Part shown: piece by piece, positions 1 to 6,751 of the stretch
Numbering within the stretch: position 1 is the stretch's first letter
Layout: each line of letters begins with the position of its first letter
From: Lachnoclostridium sp.
GTDB lineage: Bacteria; Bacillota_A; Clostridia; Lachnospirales; Lachnospiraceae
DNA: 25,755 bases
Assembly: GCA_015057755.1 (NCBI GenBank)
Contig: SVDR01000034.1
Coordinates: 1-25,755, forward strand
Direction of reading: 5' to 3'
Notes under the pieces: model-generated
What the model was told of the DNA's origin: nothing
The model's input: the letters and a program-made list of their open reading frames with translations, nothing else
Databases searched by the model: none
Position numbers and translations under genes: made by a program

Positions 1-99
1 AGGTGCGCACTGCTCATTCGTTTTCTTTATAGGACGAACGTCCGCGACCGACATGGAGCGTTAGCGGAATGGAGGTGTGCAGTTCTCGCTAAGCGTTGA
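1..99. other. Repeat-like or gene-remnant sequence at the left edge
   Basis: This stretch is more GC-rich than the DNA that follows. It contains two small symmetric motifs: the palindrome GTGCGCAC at 3-10 and GGACG/CGTCC at 32-43. One plus-strand frame is open from the window edge to a TGA at 97-99 (32 codons), but the peptide resembles no family I know. From memory, similar sequence occurs as short dispersed repeats in clostridial genomes; I could not check this. It may be the end of a repeat or of a truncated gene lying outside the window. Confidence 0.25.
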
Positions 100-160
100 T
101 AGAAGCAGAAGAATATGATAGAGTAAATAAAAAGATAAATCCAAATTTGTAGGTGAGATA

Positions 161-676
161 ATGATTATTTTAATTACAGGAGCATCCCATACAGGTAAAA
201 CGGCTCTCGCTCAAAAATTGCTTGAAAAATATAAATATCCGTATCTGTCAATAGACCATCTGAAAATGGGCTTAATTCGCAGCGGAAATACCAACCTCAC
301 ACCAATGAGCGAAGATGCGGATCTCACGGCATATTTATGGCCGATCGTCTGCGAAATGATTAAAACAGCTATTGAGAATAAACAAAACTTAATTGTCGAG
401 GGCTGCTATATTCCATTCACTTGGCAAATGGATTTTGAAAGTGAATATCTCGAGGTTATCAAATATTACTGTCTTGTAATGAGTGAGGAATATATCAAAA
501 AGCACTTTGATGACATAAAGAAATATGCAAATGTAATTGAAAATCGTTTGGACGATGAAGAGTGTACCATGGAGCGTGTGTTGGCAGATAATACAGAAAT
601 GTTAGCGCTTGCACAGAAGCACGAGGTGAACTATATTCTCATTGAAGACAAGTACGAAATTAATATTGATTTATAA
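161..676 (+). CDS. Small P-loop kinase-like NTPase (AAA/2-phosphoglycerate-kinase-like)
   Basis: This 171-residue cytoplasmic protein opens with a beta strand and a Walker A loop, GASHTGKT at residues 7-14, followed by an amphipathic helix. That layout is typical of small nucleoside or metabolite kinases. A mid-protein strand (about residues 77-82, LIVEGCYIP) resembles the part of such kinases that contacts the acceptor substrate. The C-terminal third is acidic and contains the lid-like stretch ENRLDDEE. The substrate cannot be read from the sequence. AGGTGA lies 4 nt before the ATG, a rather tight spacing. The gene is AT-rich, sits in the accessory-looking left end, and is followed within 3 nt by a relic of another gene. 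Toxin-antitoxin or antibiotic-phosphotransferase roles are possible for such P-loop proteins, but nothing here specifically supports them. Confidence 0.7.
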   Translation: MIILITGASHTGKTALAQKLLEKYKYPYLSIDHLKMGLIRSGNTNLTPMSEDADLTAYLWPIVCEMIKTAIENKQNLIVEGCYIPFTWQMDFESEYLEVIKYYCLVMSEEYIKKHFDDIKKYANVIENRLDDEECTMERVLADNTEMLALAQKHEVNYILIEDKYEINIDL

Positions 677-678
677 CA

Positions 679-840
679 GCAATTGCTATTGCGGATAAAA
701 TCATATCCGAAAGTCAAGATACCGATGAATGGTATGAATACTTTGATGTCTTTGCATCATTGCTGAACCATCCAAAGTCATTGGTAAGACACAGAGAAAA
801 GAAAAAGATGTCTATTATTTTAGATATCTTTTTTTTGTAA
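679..840 (+). pseudogene. N-terminal relic of a HEAT-like ('SufBD-type') protein
   Basis: A reading frame from 679 to the TAA at 838-840 has no start codon or ribosome binding site. It encodes about 40 residues of protein-like sequence (DKIISESQDTDEWYEYFDVF, then ASLLNHPKSLVRHRE). The pattern of a helix, then YFDxFASLLNHPxSxVRxR, resembles the first repeats of HEAT/DNA-alkylation-repeat-like proteins that clostridial annotations call SufBD; this is from memory. After the RHRE segment the frame runs into the terminator hairpin and stops, so the rest of the gene is missing. It appears to be a deletion remnant left beside the kinase gene. Confidence 0.45.
802..836 (+). terminator. Intrinsic terminator after the kinase and relic
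   Basis: A 13-bp stem (AAAAAGATGTCTA paired with TAGATATCTTTTT, one G-U pair) encloses the loop TTATTT and runs into a run of eight T's. It would end transcripts from the kinase gene before the serine hydrolase gene. Confidence 0.8.
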
Positions 841-853
841 AAAAATATTGAAA

Positions 854-882
854 TTAATTTTTAATTCACTTAGGCTTATTAT
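854..882 (+). promoter_or_regulatory. Possible sigma-A promoter for the serine hydrolase/peptidase unit
   Basis: TTAATT (854-859) is separated by 17 nt from TATTAT (877-882), within a very AT-rich stretch downstream of the terminator. The -35 match is weak. An 8-bp palindrome, GGACGTCC, at 884-891 overlaps the expected transcription start and could be an operator or chance. Confidence 0.35.
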
Positions 883-927
883 AGGACGTCCCAAAAATAT
901 TATTTTTATTGCTTTACAGGAGGAAGT

Positions 928-1926
928 ATGTTGAAGAAAGTTTTAGATACTTATTCAAGTAAAAACGATATAAATATAAAACAGATTGTAGCCTATAAAG
1001 ATAACATACTTGAAATTGAAGAGTATAAAGATGGTTTTAAAAGGGAAGATACAATGAATGTAATGAGTGTAACAAAATCTGTAACATCATTACTGATAGG
1101 TATTGCCATTGATCAAGGCTTGATAAATAGTGTAGATGACTTTGTGATGGACTATTACAAGGAAACGTATACTCCTAAAAGAGGGGAGCAGACGATATAT
1201 AACGTTACGATCAAGCATTTGCTTACAATGACAGCACCTTATAAGGGAAAGAGTGAGCCGTGGACAAAGGTTTGCACATCAGAAGATTGGACACTGACAA
1301 CACTGGATGTTTTGGGGGGCCGCAAAGGTATCACCAATGAATTCAGATATCATACTCTTGGTGTTCAAATCCTTTTGGGAATTATCAGAATTACAAGCGG
1401 TATGAATGTGCTTGACTTTGCTAACGAGTATCTTTTTAAACCTTTAGGAATTGTACCTAGAAGTAATGCCGGTTGTGAGAGCAAAGAAGACCAGTTTGAG
1501 TACTTAATGAACAAAAACGACCACGGAAAGGTTTGGTTTTTGGATCCGACAGGTATGCCAACTGCAGGCTGGGGATTATCTCTTTCCGCTTATGAAATGG
1601 CACAGATAGGTTTGATGGTGCTTAATAACGGAGTTTATAACAATACTCTTGTTATAAGTGAGAATTGGATTGAAATGATGACAAAATCCTACATATCTAC
1701 TGATGAGAAATTTGGAAATCAGGATTATGGCTTTTTGTGGTGGCTTCCTCACAGAACAAGTGAAGTAATTGCCGCTATCGGTGATGGTGGCAATATTATA
1801 TATATTGATAGAAAAAATCAGATTGTGGCAGCCATAACTGCACATTTTAAGCCTATGGTTTTTGATAGAGTAGAATATATTGAAAAAAATATTGTGGAAG
1901 CATTAACAAGGAAAGAAGTTAGCTGA
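928..1926 (+). CDS. Serine hydrolase, beta-lactamase/class C-like family
   Basis: This 332-residue protein has the penicillin-recognising serine hydrolase fold (PF00144 type). The nucleophile motif SxxK is S47-V-T-K50, in the typical context MSVTKSVTSLLIGIAIDQG. The second motif, usually YxN, reads Y141-H-T143 and so lacks the usual asparagine. A GDGGN segment near residue 287 takes the place of the third KTG/HxG motif. There is no signal peptide or membrane segment, so it is probably a cytoplasmic esterase, amidase or peptidase rather than a secreted beta-lactamase. AGGAGG at 918-923 gives a clear start. The gene is AT-rich compared with its downstream neighbours. The peptidase gene begins 13 nt after its stop with no terminator between, so the two are probably co-transcribed. 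Confidence 0.8.
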   Translation: MLKKVLDTYSSKNDINIKQIVAYKDNILEIEEYKDGFKREDTMNVMSVTKSVTSLLIGIAIDQGLINSVDDFVMDYYKETYTPKRGEQTIYNVTIKHLLTMTAPYKGKSEPWTKVCTSEDWTLTTLDVLGGRKGITNEFRYHTLGVQILLGIIRITSGMNVLDFANEYLFKPLGIVPRSNAGCESKEDQFEYLMNKNDHGKVWFLDPTGMPTAGWGLSLSAYEMAQIGLMVLNNGVYNNTLVISENWIEMMTKSYISTDEKFGNQDYGFLWWLPHRTSEVIAAIGDGGNIIYIDRKNQIVAAITAHFKPMVFDRVEYIEKNIVEALTRKEVS

Positions 1927-1939
1927 ACGGGGGATTCGT

Positions 1940-3049
1940 ATGATAAATAAGGAACGTGTGTTAAATACATTTTTGGAGTATGTGCAGATAGACAGTGAAT
2001 CCAGAAATGAAAAGGAGATGGCGGAGCGTCTGGTGGCTGATCTTCAGGCGCTGGGGCTGGAAGTAAAGACAGACCGCGCAGGAGAAGGCTTTGGCTCCAA
2101 TGGATTTAATGTGTATGCGTATATGAACGGCGATTTTTCGAGTGAACCGACGATTTTGTGCGCACACATGGACACTGTGGAACCGGGAAAAGGGATTAAA
2201 CCAATCGTGGAGAATGGTATTGTTCATACGGACGGAAGTACTATCCTTGGTGCGGATGACAAGGCGGGGATTGCTGCCATCATGGAGGCGGTTCGGACGG
2301 TAATTGAGAAGAAGATCCCGTGTCGTCGTACTGAAATCTTGTTTACGATTGGAGAAGACTGTGGACTTGACGGAGCGAAGAATCTGGATTATTCGATGTT
2401 AATGGGAAAAGAGGCGTTGGTATTTGATCACAGCGGACCGATCGGTAAGGTAATGAATTGCGGCCCCGGACATTTTCGTATTCACGCAGAAGTGATCGGG
2501 CGCACATCTCATGCGGGAATTGCACCGGAGGACGGAGTAAATGCGATTCAGGTTATGGCGAAAGCCATTGCGAAAATGAACTTGATGCGAATTGATGAGG
2601 AGACTACCTGTAATATCAGTATGATCCAGTCTAATTATGCGACCAATATTGTACCGGAGAGAGCGGAGTTTCTGGCAGAGATCCGAAGCCGCAGTGATGC
2701 AAAATTACATGCGCAGGCGGAGCATATGCGGATCTGCCTGGAGGAAACCTGCAAGGAGATGGGGGCAGAGCTGATATTTAACGTATCGGTTACGTTCGGA
2801 AGTTTCTATCTTGATGAGAGTGATCCGCTTTTGCAGCGGGTAAAGACTTCCTGCGAACGTTTGGGATTCCCGTTTATTACGGAAAAAGGCGGTGGCGGCA
2901 GTGACGCCAATGTGATGGTTTTGCATGGAATCAAACCCTTGGTAGTCGGCTGTGGTATGGAAAAAGTACATACCGGTGAAGAGTACGTAGAAGTAGAGGA
3001 TTTGAATAAAACCGCCGCGCTGATTGTTGATCTGATGACACATAGTTAG
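1940..3049 (+). CDS. M20-family metallopeptidase, PepT-like aminopeptidase
   Basis: This 369-residue cytosolic di-zinc peptidase is of the PepT-like M20 group, which trims small peptides. The metal and catalytic set is recognisable: H76 and D78 (CAHMDTV), D106/D107 (GADDKAG), E139-D140 (TIGEDCG, where most relatives have two glutamates), D163 (VFDHSG) and H344 (VHTGEE). The dimerisation (lid) domain is inserted at about residues 178-290, with the HAG motif at 191-193. The length is slightly under the 400-odd residues of classical tripeptidase T, which fits the shorter PepT-like subfamily. The ribosome binding site is GGGGGA, 13 nt after the serine hydrolase stop. Base composition shifts here to that of the rest of the window, so this gene probably marks the edge of the core chromosome. 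Confidence 0.88.
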   Translation: MINKERVLNTFLEYVQIDSESRNEKEMAERLVADLQALGLEVKTDRAGEGFGSNGFNVYAYMNGDFSSEPTILCAHMDTVEPGKGIKPIVENGIVHTDGSTILGADDKAGIAAIMEAVRTVIEKKIPCRRTEILFTIGEDCGLDGAKNLDYSMLMGKEALVFDHSGPIGKVMNCGPGHFRIHAEVIGRTSHAGIAPEDGVNAIQVMAKAIAKMNLMRIDEETTCNISMIQSNYATNIVPERAEFLAEIRSRSDAKLHAQAEHMRICLEETCKEMGAELIFNVSVTFGSFYLDESDPLLQRVKTSCERLGFPFITEKGGGGSDANVMVLHGIKPLVVGCGMEKVHTGEEYVEVEDLNKTAALIVDLMTHS

Positions 3050-3085
3050 GATTGCAAAATTTAACGAAACGCAAAGGGAGTCATT

Positions 3086-3640
3086 ATGGAAAAGAAATTT
3101 TTAAGCGGCTATACACCGGAATGGTACGCAGCGATTGAAAAACCTCGTGATCTGATTTATCAGTACAACAATCTTCATCCATCTGAACTGGAAAGAAGAT
3201 ATGAAATTTTGAAGGAGTTGCTGGGCGAATGCCATGAAGAAACTTTGATTGAACCGCCGTTTCGCTGTGATGATGGTAAAAATGTATTTATAGGAAGATA
3301 TTTTTATGCCAACTACAATCTGGTGATTCTGGATCATATGCCTGTGACTATTGGCGATAATGTTTTAATCGGTCCGAATGTAGTGATCAGCAGTGCCAGC
3401 CACAATGTTGACTACCGTATTCGCAACAAGGACAATCGTATGGATATTACAGGGGCCCCTGTCGTGATCGAGGATCATGTGTGGATTGGCGCTAATGTTA
3501 CGGTTATGCCTGGTGTCACGATCGGAAAGCACAGTGTGATTGCTGCCGGCAGTGTGGTGACAACAGATGTGCCGGCAGATTCGATTGCTGCGGGTGTACC
3601 GGCAAAAGTGATCAAAAAGCTGGATTTTGATGAAGAATAG
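3086..3640 (+). CDS. Maltose/galactoside-type O-acetyltransferase (left-handed beta-helix)
   Basis: This 184-residue acetyl-CoA-dependent sugar O-acetyltransferase belongs to the Maa/LacA/NodL group. It has the family's N-terminal helical cap (residues 1-55, including an EKFLSG-like opening and an RDL...Y segment). Hexapeptide repeats follow from about residue 65 ([53 protein letters not shown]) and form the left-handed beta-helix. The catalytic histidine is H106 in SSASHNVDY. The length is normal for the family. AAAGGGAG lies 5 nt before the ATG. The gene follows the peptidase by 36 nt and ends at a strong terminator. The true acceptor sugar cannot be deduced. Confidence 0.9.
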   Translation: MEKKFLSGYTPEWYAAIEKPRDLIYQYNNLHPSELERRYEILKELLGECHEETLIEPPFRCDDGKNVFIGRYFYANYNLVILDHMPVTIGDNVLIGPNVVISSASHNVDYRIRNKDNRMDITGAPVVIEDHVWIGANVTVMPGVTIGKHSVIAAGSVVTTDVPADSIAAGVPAKVIKKLDFDEE

Positions 3641-3643
3641 AGA

Positions 3644-3703
3644 ACAGAAAGAGGAACTCACGTTTATGATTATGAACATAATGATGAGTTCCTCTTTTTC
3701 TGT
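3644..3703 (+). terminator. Strong intrinsic terminator between convergent genes
   Basis: ACAGAAAGAGGAACTCA pairs with TGAGTTCCTCTTTTTCTGT to give a stem of about 17 bp with a 24-nt loop and a T-rich 3' side. It closes the acetyltransferase transcript. The same hairpin also lies just past the stop of the opposing DAHP synthase gene, so it may work in both directions, although the minus-strand U tract is poorer. Confidence 0.75.
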
Positions 3704-3726
3704 CTGTCGTATGAGATAAATGTATT

Positions 3727-4737
3727 TTATCGGATTGTCCGGAAAAACTGTACAGTCTGATCAATTTTTTTCATAAGTGTATCGAACATCTGCGGTGTCA
3801 GGGACTGGGCGCCATCACACAGTGCTTTTTCCGGATTGTTGTGAACTTCGATCATCAGACCGTCAGCTCCGGCAGCGATAGCAGCCATGGATAATGGATC
3901 AACCATGGAGCGGATTCCTGCCGCATGACTTGGATCGACGATGATCGGAAGATGAGTTTTTTCTTTTAACATCGGGATCGCAGAAATGTCCAGAGTGTTT
4001 CTGGTCGCAGTCTCAAAGGTGCGGATGCCGCGCTCACAGAGAATGACATTTTCATTTCCGCCTGCCATGATGTATTCGGCGCTCATCAGAAATTCACTCA
4101 AAGTATTGGCGAGTCCGCGTTTGAGCAGGATTGGTTTCTGAATTTTTCCTAATTCTTTCAGAAGTTCGAAGTTCTGCATGTTGCGAGCTCCAATCTGGAT
4201 CACATCCACGTCCTCAAACAGATGGAGATGTTCCGGGCTCATGATCTCTGTCACGACCGGGAGTCCGGTTGCTTTTTTGGCTTCTAAGAGAAGATCAAGG
4301 CCCTGTTCGTGAAGCCCTTGGAATGCGTACGGGGAAGTTCTTGGTTTGAATGCACCGCCGCGAAGCAGGTGTGCGCCGGAACGTTTTACATCCTCTGCAA
4401 TCTCTGTAATCTGCTCCTTGGTTTCGATGGAGCACGGTCCTGCGATCACCTGAAAATGACCGCCGCCAATCTTATGTCCACAGATATCGACAACTGTGTC
4501 TTCCGGGTGCATGGAACGGTTTGCTTTTTTATATGGTTCACGGATTCTGCGGACACTGTCTACAACATCCAGAGCGCGAAGCCAGTCTTCGTGCATGTGA
4601 GAAGTATCACCGATCAGTCCGATTAATGTAGCCTGTGTACCTTCAGAGAGATGGAGCTTAAAACCCTGAGCGGTCAGGTCCTGTTTTAATTCTTCAACTT
4701 TGGCCGGATTGGCGTTTTGTTTGAGAATAATGATCAT
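3727..4737 (-). CDS. aroF: 3-deoxy-7-phosphoheptulonate (DAHP) synthase, type Ib
   Basis: This 336-residue enzyme condenses phosphoenolpyruvate and erythrose 4-phosphate, the first step of the shikimate pathway. Residues 1-70 form a ferredoxin-like regulatory domain of the Thermotoga-type enzymes, usually the site of aromatic amino-acid feedback. Residues 85-336 form the TIM barrel. Expected residues are present: C102 (AGPCSIE), K131-PRTSP (GAFKPRTSP), K206-R-G, H271 (DPSHAAG), E297 and D308. C102, H271, E297 and D308 match the metal ligands. GGAGGA lies 7 nt upstream. It follows the cytidylate-kinase-like gene by 51 nt on the same strand and probably shares its promoter. No chorismate mutase domain is fused. 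Confidence 0.95.
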   Translation of the reverse strand: MIIILKQNANPAKVEELKQDLTAQGFKLHLSEGTQATLIGLIGDTSHMHEDWLRALDVVDSVRRIREPYKKANRSMHPEDTVVDICGHKIGGGHFQVIAGPCSIETKEQITEIAEDVKRSGAHLLRGGAFKPRTSPYAFQGLHEQGLDLLLEAKKATGLPVVTEIMSPEHLHLFEDVDVIQIGARNMQNFELLKELGKIQKPILLKRGLANTLSEFLMSAEYIMAGGNENVILCERGIRTFETATRNTLDISAIPMLKEKTHLPIIVDPSHAAGIRSMVDPLSMAAIAAGADGLMIEVHNNPEKALCDGAQSLTPQMFDTLMKKIDQTVQFFRTIR

Positions 4738-4788
4738 AAATGAGTCCTCCTAAGGATGAAAAGAAATGCTATGCCGGAAGCGATAGGA

Positions 4789-5394
4789 TTACTCGGAATC
4801 AGATACGAGAGAGGCGATCAGATCCACACATGCTTCAATTCCCAGCGTTCCGCTGTTGAGGCATAAATCATAGTTTTTCGGTTTGCCCCATTCATTTCCG
4901 GTATAATACTGATAGTATTCTTTTCGTTTCTTGTCAACAGCACGGATATGAGTTTCCATTTTCTTAATGTCGATGGAAGGATCTTCTTCCAGAGACATCA
5001 GACGGTCCATTCGTTTTTTCAGGCTTGCGCAGATGAATACTTTGAATGCGTCTTCAATGATCACATCGGAACAGCGTCCGATGATCACGCAAGGGCCTTG
5101 CTGTGCCAGCTGTTTGATGATCTTTGTCTGGATCACAAAAAGCTGATCTGAAACCGGAATCTCGTAAGTCGGAGAGAACGGATCGATGGGAGCATATGTA
5201 TGGTTCGGACGCTCTTTTTTCGCGATCACTTCGTCATTTGCGTGAAACAGTTCCGCAGAAATATTGCTGTCTTCAGAAGCCAGGGCAATCAGTTCTTTAT
5301 CATAAAAAGGAATCCCAAGTTTTTGTGCCAGGCGGAAACCGATTTCACGGCCGCCGCTTCCGAATTCACGGCTGATAGAGATGATTTTGCTCAT
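4789..5394 (-). CDS. Cytidylate-kinase-like protein (CMK2 family)
   Basis: This 201-residue protein begins MSKIISISREFGSGGREIG, with a phosphate-binding GSGGREIG loop at residues 12-19 and the FYDKELI segment of the cytidylate-kinase-like group (PF13189). Canonical CMP kinase has a similar loop, but this group is divergent and its substrate is not established. I chose the internal ATG at 5394 over the longer frame to 5439 because AGGAGG (complement at 5403-5408) sits 8 nt before it and the longer version adds residues not typical of the family. It is the first gene of a minus-strand pair with the DAHP synthase and diverges from the LysR gene. Confidence 0.85.
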   Translation of the reverse strand: MSKIISISREFGSGGREIGFRLAQKLGIPFYDKELIALASEDSNISAELFHANDEVIAKKERPNHTYAPIDPFSPTYEIPVSDQLFVIQTKIIKQLAQQGPCVIIGRCSDVIIEDAFKVFICASLKKRMDRLMSLEEDPSIDIKKMETHIRAVDKKRKEYYQYYTGNEWGKPKNYDLCLNSGTLGIEACVDLIASLVSDSE

Positions 5395-5415
5395 AAGACT
5401 TGCCTCCTTTGTCAT

Positions 5416-5456
5416 GTCAATCAATTGGGTTATTGACATAATATCATATTTTCAAT
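5416..5456. promoter_or_regulatory. Candidate LysR operator in the divergent promoter region
   Basis: GTCAAT (5416-5421) and ATTGAC (5432-5437) form an inverted repeat with a 10-nt spacer. A further TCAAT at 5452-5456 makes a second dyad with ATTGA at 5432-5436. The 11-bp palindrome AATATCATATT at 5440-5450 lies between them and overlaps the minus-strand -10 box. LysR proteins usually bind such interrupted dyads next to their own gene. The assignment is inferred. Confidence 0.4.
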
Positions 5457-5466
5457 GAATATCCAA
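5438..5466 (-). promoter_or_regulatory. Promoter of the cytidylate-kinase-like/aroF unit
   Basis: Read on the minus strand, TTGGAT (5466-5461) is followed after 17 nt by TATTAT (5443-5438). Transcription would start near 5431, inside the candidate operator dyad and about 37 nt before the chosen start codon. Confidence 0.55.
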
Positions 5467-5542
5467 GTTTTCTCTTTTATTTCCAGAATGTTTCGTGTAT
5501 ATTAATAGGAAAGATGAAAGATGGAGAAGAGGAGAGAAGTTT

Positions 5543-6463
5543 ATGACTCTGAACCAATTGAGAAATGTGATCGCGATCGCGGATACAGGTTCGATGAATG
5601 AAGCTGCGAAACAGTTATATATTGCCCAGCCGAGTTTGTCCCAGTCGGTAAGAGAACTGGAAAAAGAGATCGGAGTGGAATTATTCCGCCGTGGAAACCG
5701 TGGTGTGGTTTTAACCCTGGAAGGAGAAGAATTCCTGAGTTATGCCAGACAGGTAATTGAACAGTATGAGCTGATGGAAAACCGTTATGTCGAAAAAAAG
5801 AATGTTAAAAAGAAATTCGGCGTGAGTATGCAGCACTATACATTTGCGGTAAATGCATTTATTGAGCTTGTCAAACAGTTCGATATGGACGAGTACGAGT
5901 TTGCGGTGCGCGAAGAAAAAACATACGAAGTGATTGAGGATGTGAAAAACTTCCGAAGCGAGATCGGTATTTTATATGTCAATGATTTCAACAGAAAGGT
6001 TCTCTTTAAGCTGTTTGAAGAGTCTGAGTTGGAATTTCACCCTCTGATGGATTGCGGAACTTACGTATATCTCTGGAAGGGACATCCATTGGCAGGAAAG
6101 ACGGAGATCGCGTTGGAGGAGTTGGAGGAATTTCCGTGTCTTTCCTTTGAACAGGGCACGTTTAACTCTTTTTATTTTGCGGAAGAAGTGCTGAGTACTT
6201 ACAAATATAAACGATTGATCAAGGCAAATGACAGAGGTACGCTGTTAAATCTGATGCGTGGTTTAAATGCCTATACTCTTTGTTCCGGTATTACTTGCGA
6301 AAGTCTCAATGGTCCGGATTATGGCGCGGTAAAATTGAAATCGGATGAGATCATGACGATTGGATATATTAAGAGAAAAGGTGTGGCACTCAGTTTGCTG
6401 GGACAAAAGTATCTGGAAGAGATTGACCGGTATATTGAAGCTGATAAGAGCAGTTGGTTATAG
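5543..6463 (+). CDS. LysR-family transcriptional regulator
   Basis: This 306-residue regulator has an N-terminal winged helix-turn-helix (residues 1-60: LNQLRNVIAIADTGSMNEAA, then QPSLSQSVRELEKEIGVELF), a linker helix, and a two-lobed ligand-binding domain (about 90-295). The ATG at 5543 is preferred over an upstream ATG at 5495 because GAGGAG lies 8 nt before it and the protein then begins exactly at the family's usual N-terminus. It diverges from the cytidylate-kinase-like/aroF pair and lies just upstream of the metF operon, so it could act on either. The inducer is unknown. Its stop codon lies inside the stem of the following terminator. Confidence 0.9.
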   Translation: MTLNQLRNVIAIADTGSMNEAAKQLYIAQPSLSQSVRELEKEIGVELFRRGNRGVVLTLEGEEFLSYARQVIEQYELMENRYVEKKNVKKKFGVSMQHYTFAVNAFIELVKQFDMDEYEFAVREEKTYEVIEDVKNFRSEIGILYVNDFNRKVLFKLFEESELEFHPLMDCGTYVYLWKGHPLAGKTEIALEELEEFPCLSFEQGTFNSFYFAEEVLSTYKYKRLIKANDRGTLLNLMRGLNAYTLCSGITCESLNGPDYGAVKLKSDEIMTIGYIKRKGVALSLLGQKYLEEIDRYIEADKSSWL

Positions 6464-6491
6464 GTAAAACCTATAACTGGCTGTTTTTTTT
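6451..6491 (+). terminator. Intrinsic terminator overlapping the LysR stop codon
   Basis: CAGTTGGTTATAGGT pairs with ACCTATAACTGGCTG across an AAA loop: 15 bp with three G-U pairs, then eight T's. The 5' arm encodes the last LysR codons, and the TAG at 6461-6463 lies in the stem. Confidence 0.9.
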
Positions 6492-6496
6492 ACATA

Positions 6497-6526
6497 TTAG
6501 ACGAAAAAAAATGCTTGTGGTATTAT
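6497..6526 (+). promoter_or_regulatory. Promoter of the metF leader and operon
   Basis: TTAGAC (6497-6502) and TATTAT (6521-6526) are separated by 18 nt, with an extended -10 element TGG immediately before TATTAT. Transcription should begin near 6533, right at the first stem of the structured leader. The preceding terminator isolates this unit from the LysR gene. Confidence 0.6.
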
Positions 6527-6533
6527 GTCTAGC

Positions 6534-6724
6534 GTATGGAAGATACAGCGAGGGCGTTCAAGTTTTTTCTTTGAAAGCGTAATCTCCCCACGATATCGAC
6601 AGAAGGATTCAGCGACCGGCTGTCGACGCGTTTGACCGCCCTGTCTGTATCTTCTATATCTTTATTCGAAAAGCTTTAGTGCGGTATGATTGCAGTTTGA
6701 TAAAGCGAGAGGCGAAGATATAGG
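6534..6724 (+). ncRNA. Structured 5' leader RNA of the metF operon (unidentified; candidate cis-regulator)
   Basis: A non-coding stretch directly downstream of a promoter folds into two domains. Domain 1: GAAGATACAG (6539-6548) pairs with CTGTATCTTC (6645-6654); inside, AGGGCG (6551-6556) pairs with CGCCCT (6637-6642), and TCGACAG (6596-6602) pairs with CTGTCGA (6620-6626). Domain 2: CTATATCTTT (6654-6663) pairs with GAAGATATAG (6714-6723), enclosing GCTTTA (6673-6678)/TAAAGC (6701-6706). The two purine-rich strands are near copies, so the second can also pair with 6645-6654 and displace the first. That is the logic of a switch. It lacks the signatures I know for SAM-I, cobalamin, T-box or tetrahydrofolate riboswitches. 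A typical U-rich terminator is not visible. Confidence 0.55.
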
Positions 6725-6751
6725 ATTCATTGGATTGGAGTGTGATGTTAG

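Noticed and set aside
1..99. C-terminal end of a coding gene entering from the left
   Set aside because: The frame is open but only 32 codons long, resembles no family, and overlaps repeat-like sequence.
5433..5462. Plus-strand promoter for the LysR gene starting at TTGACA
   Set aside because: The -35 is perfect, but no acceptable -10 occurs at 16-18 nt; TATATT at 5498 lacks a matching -35, so the LysR promoter could not be placed.
6534..6724. SAM-I, cobalamin or T-box riboswitch before metF
   Set aside because: None of the conserved core sequences of these families could be found; the leader is reported as unidentified instead.
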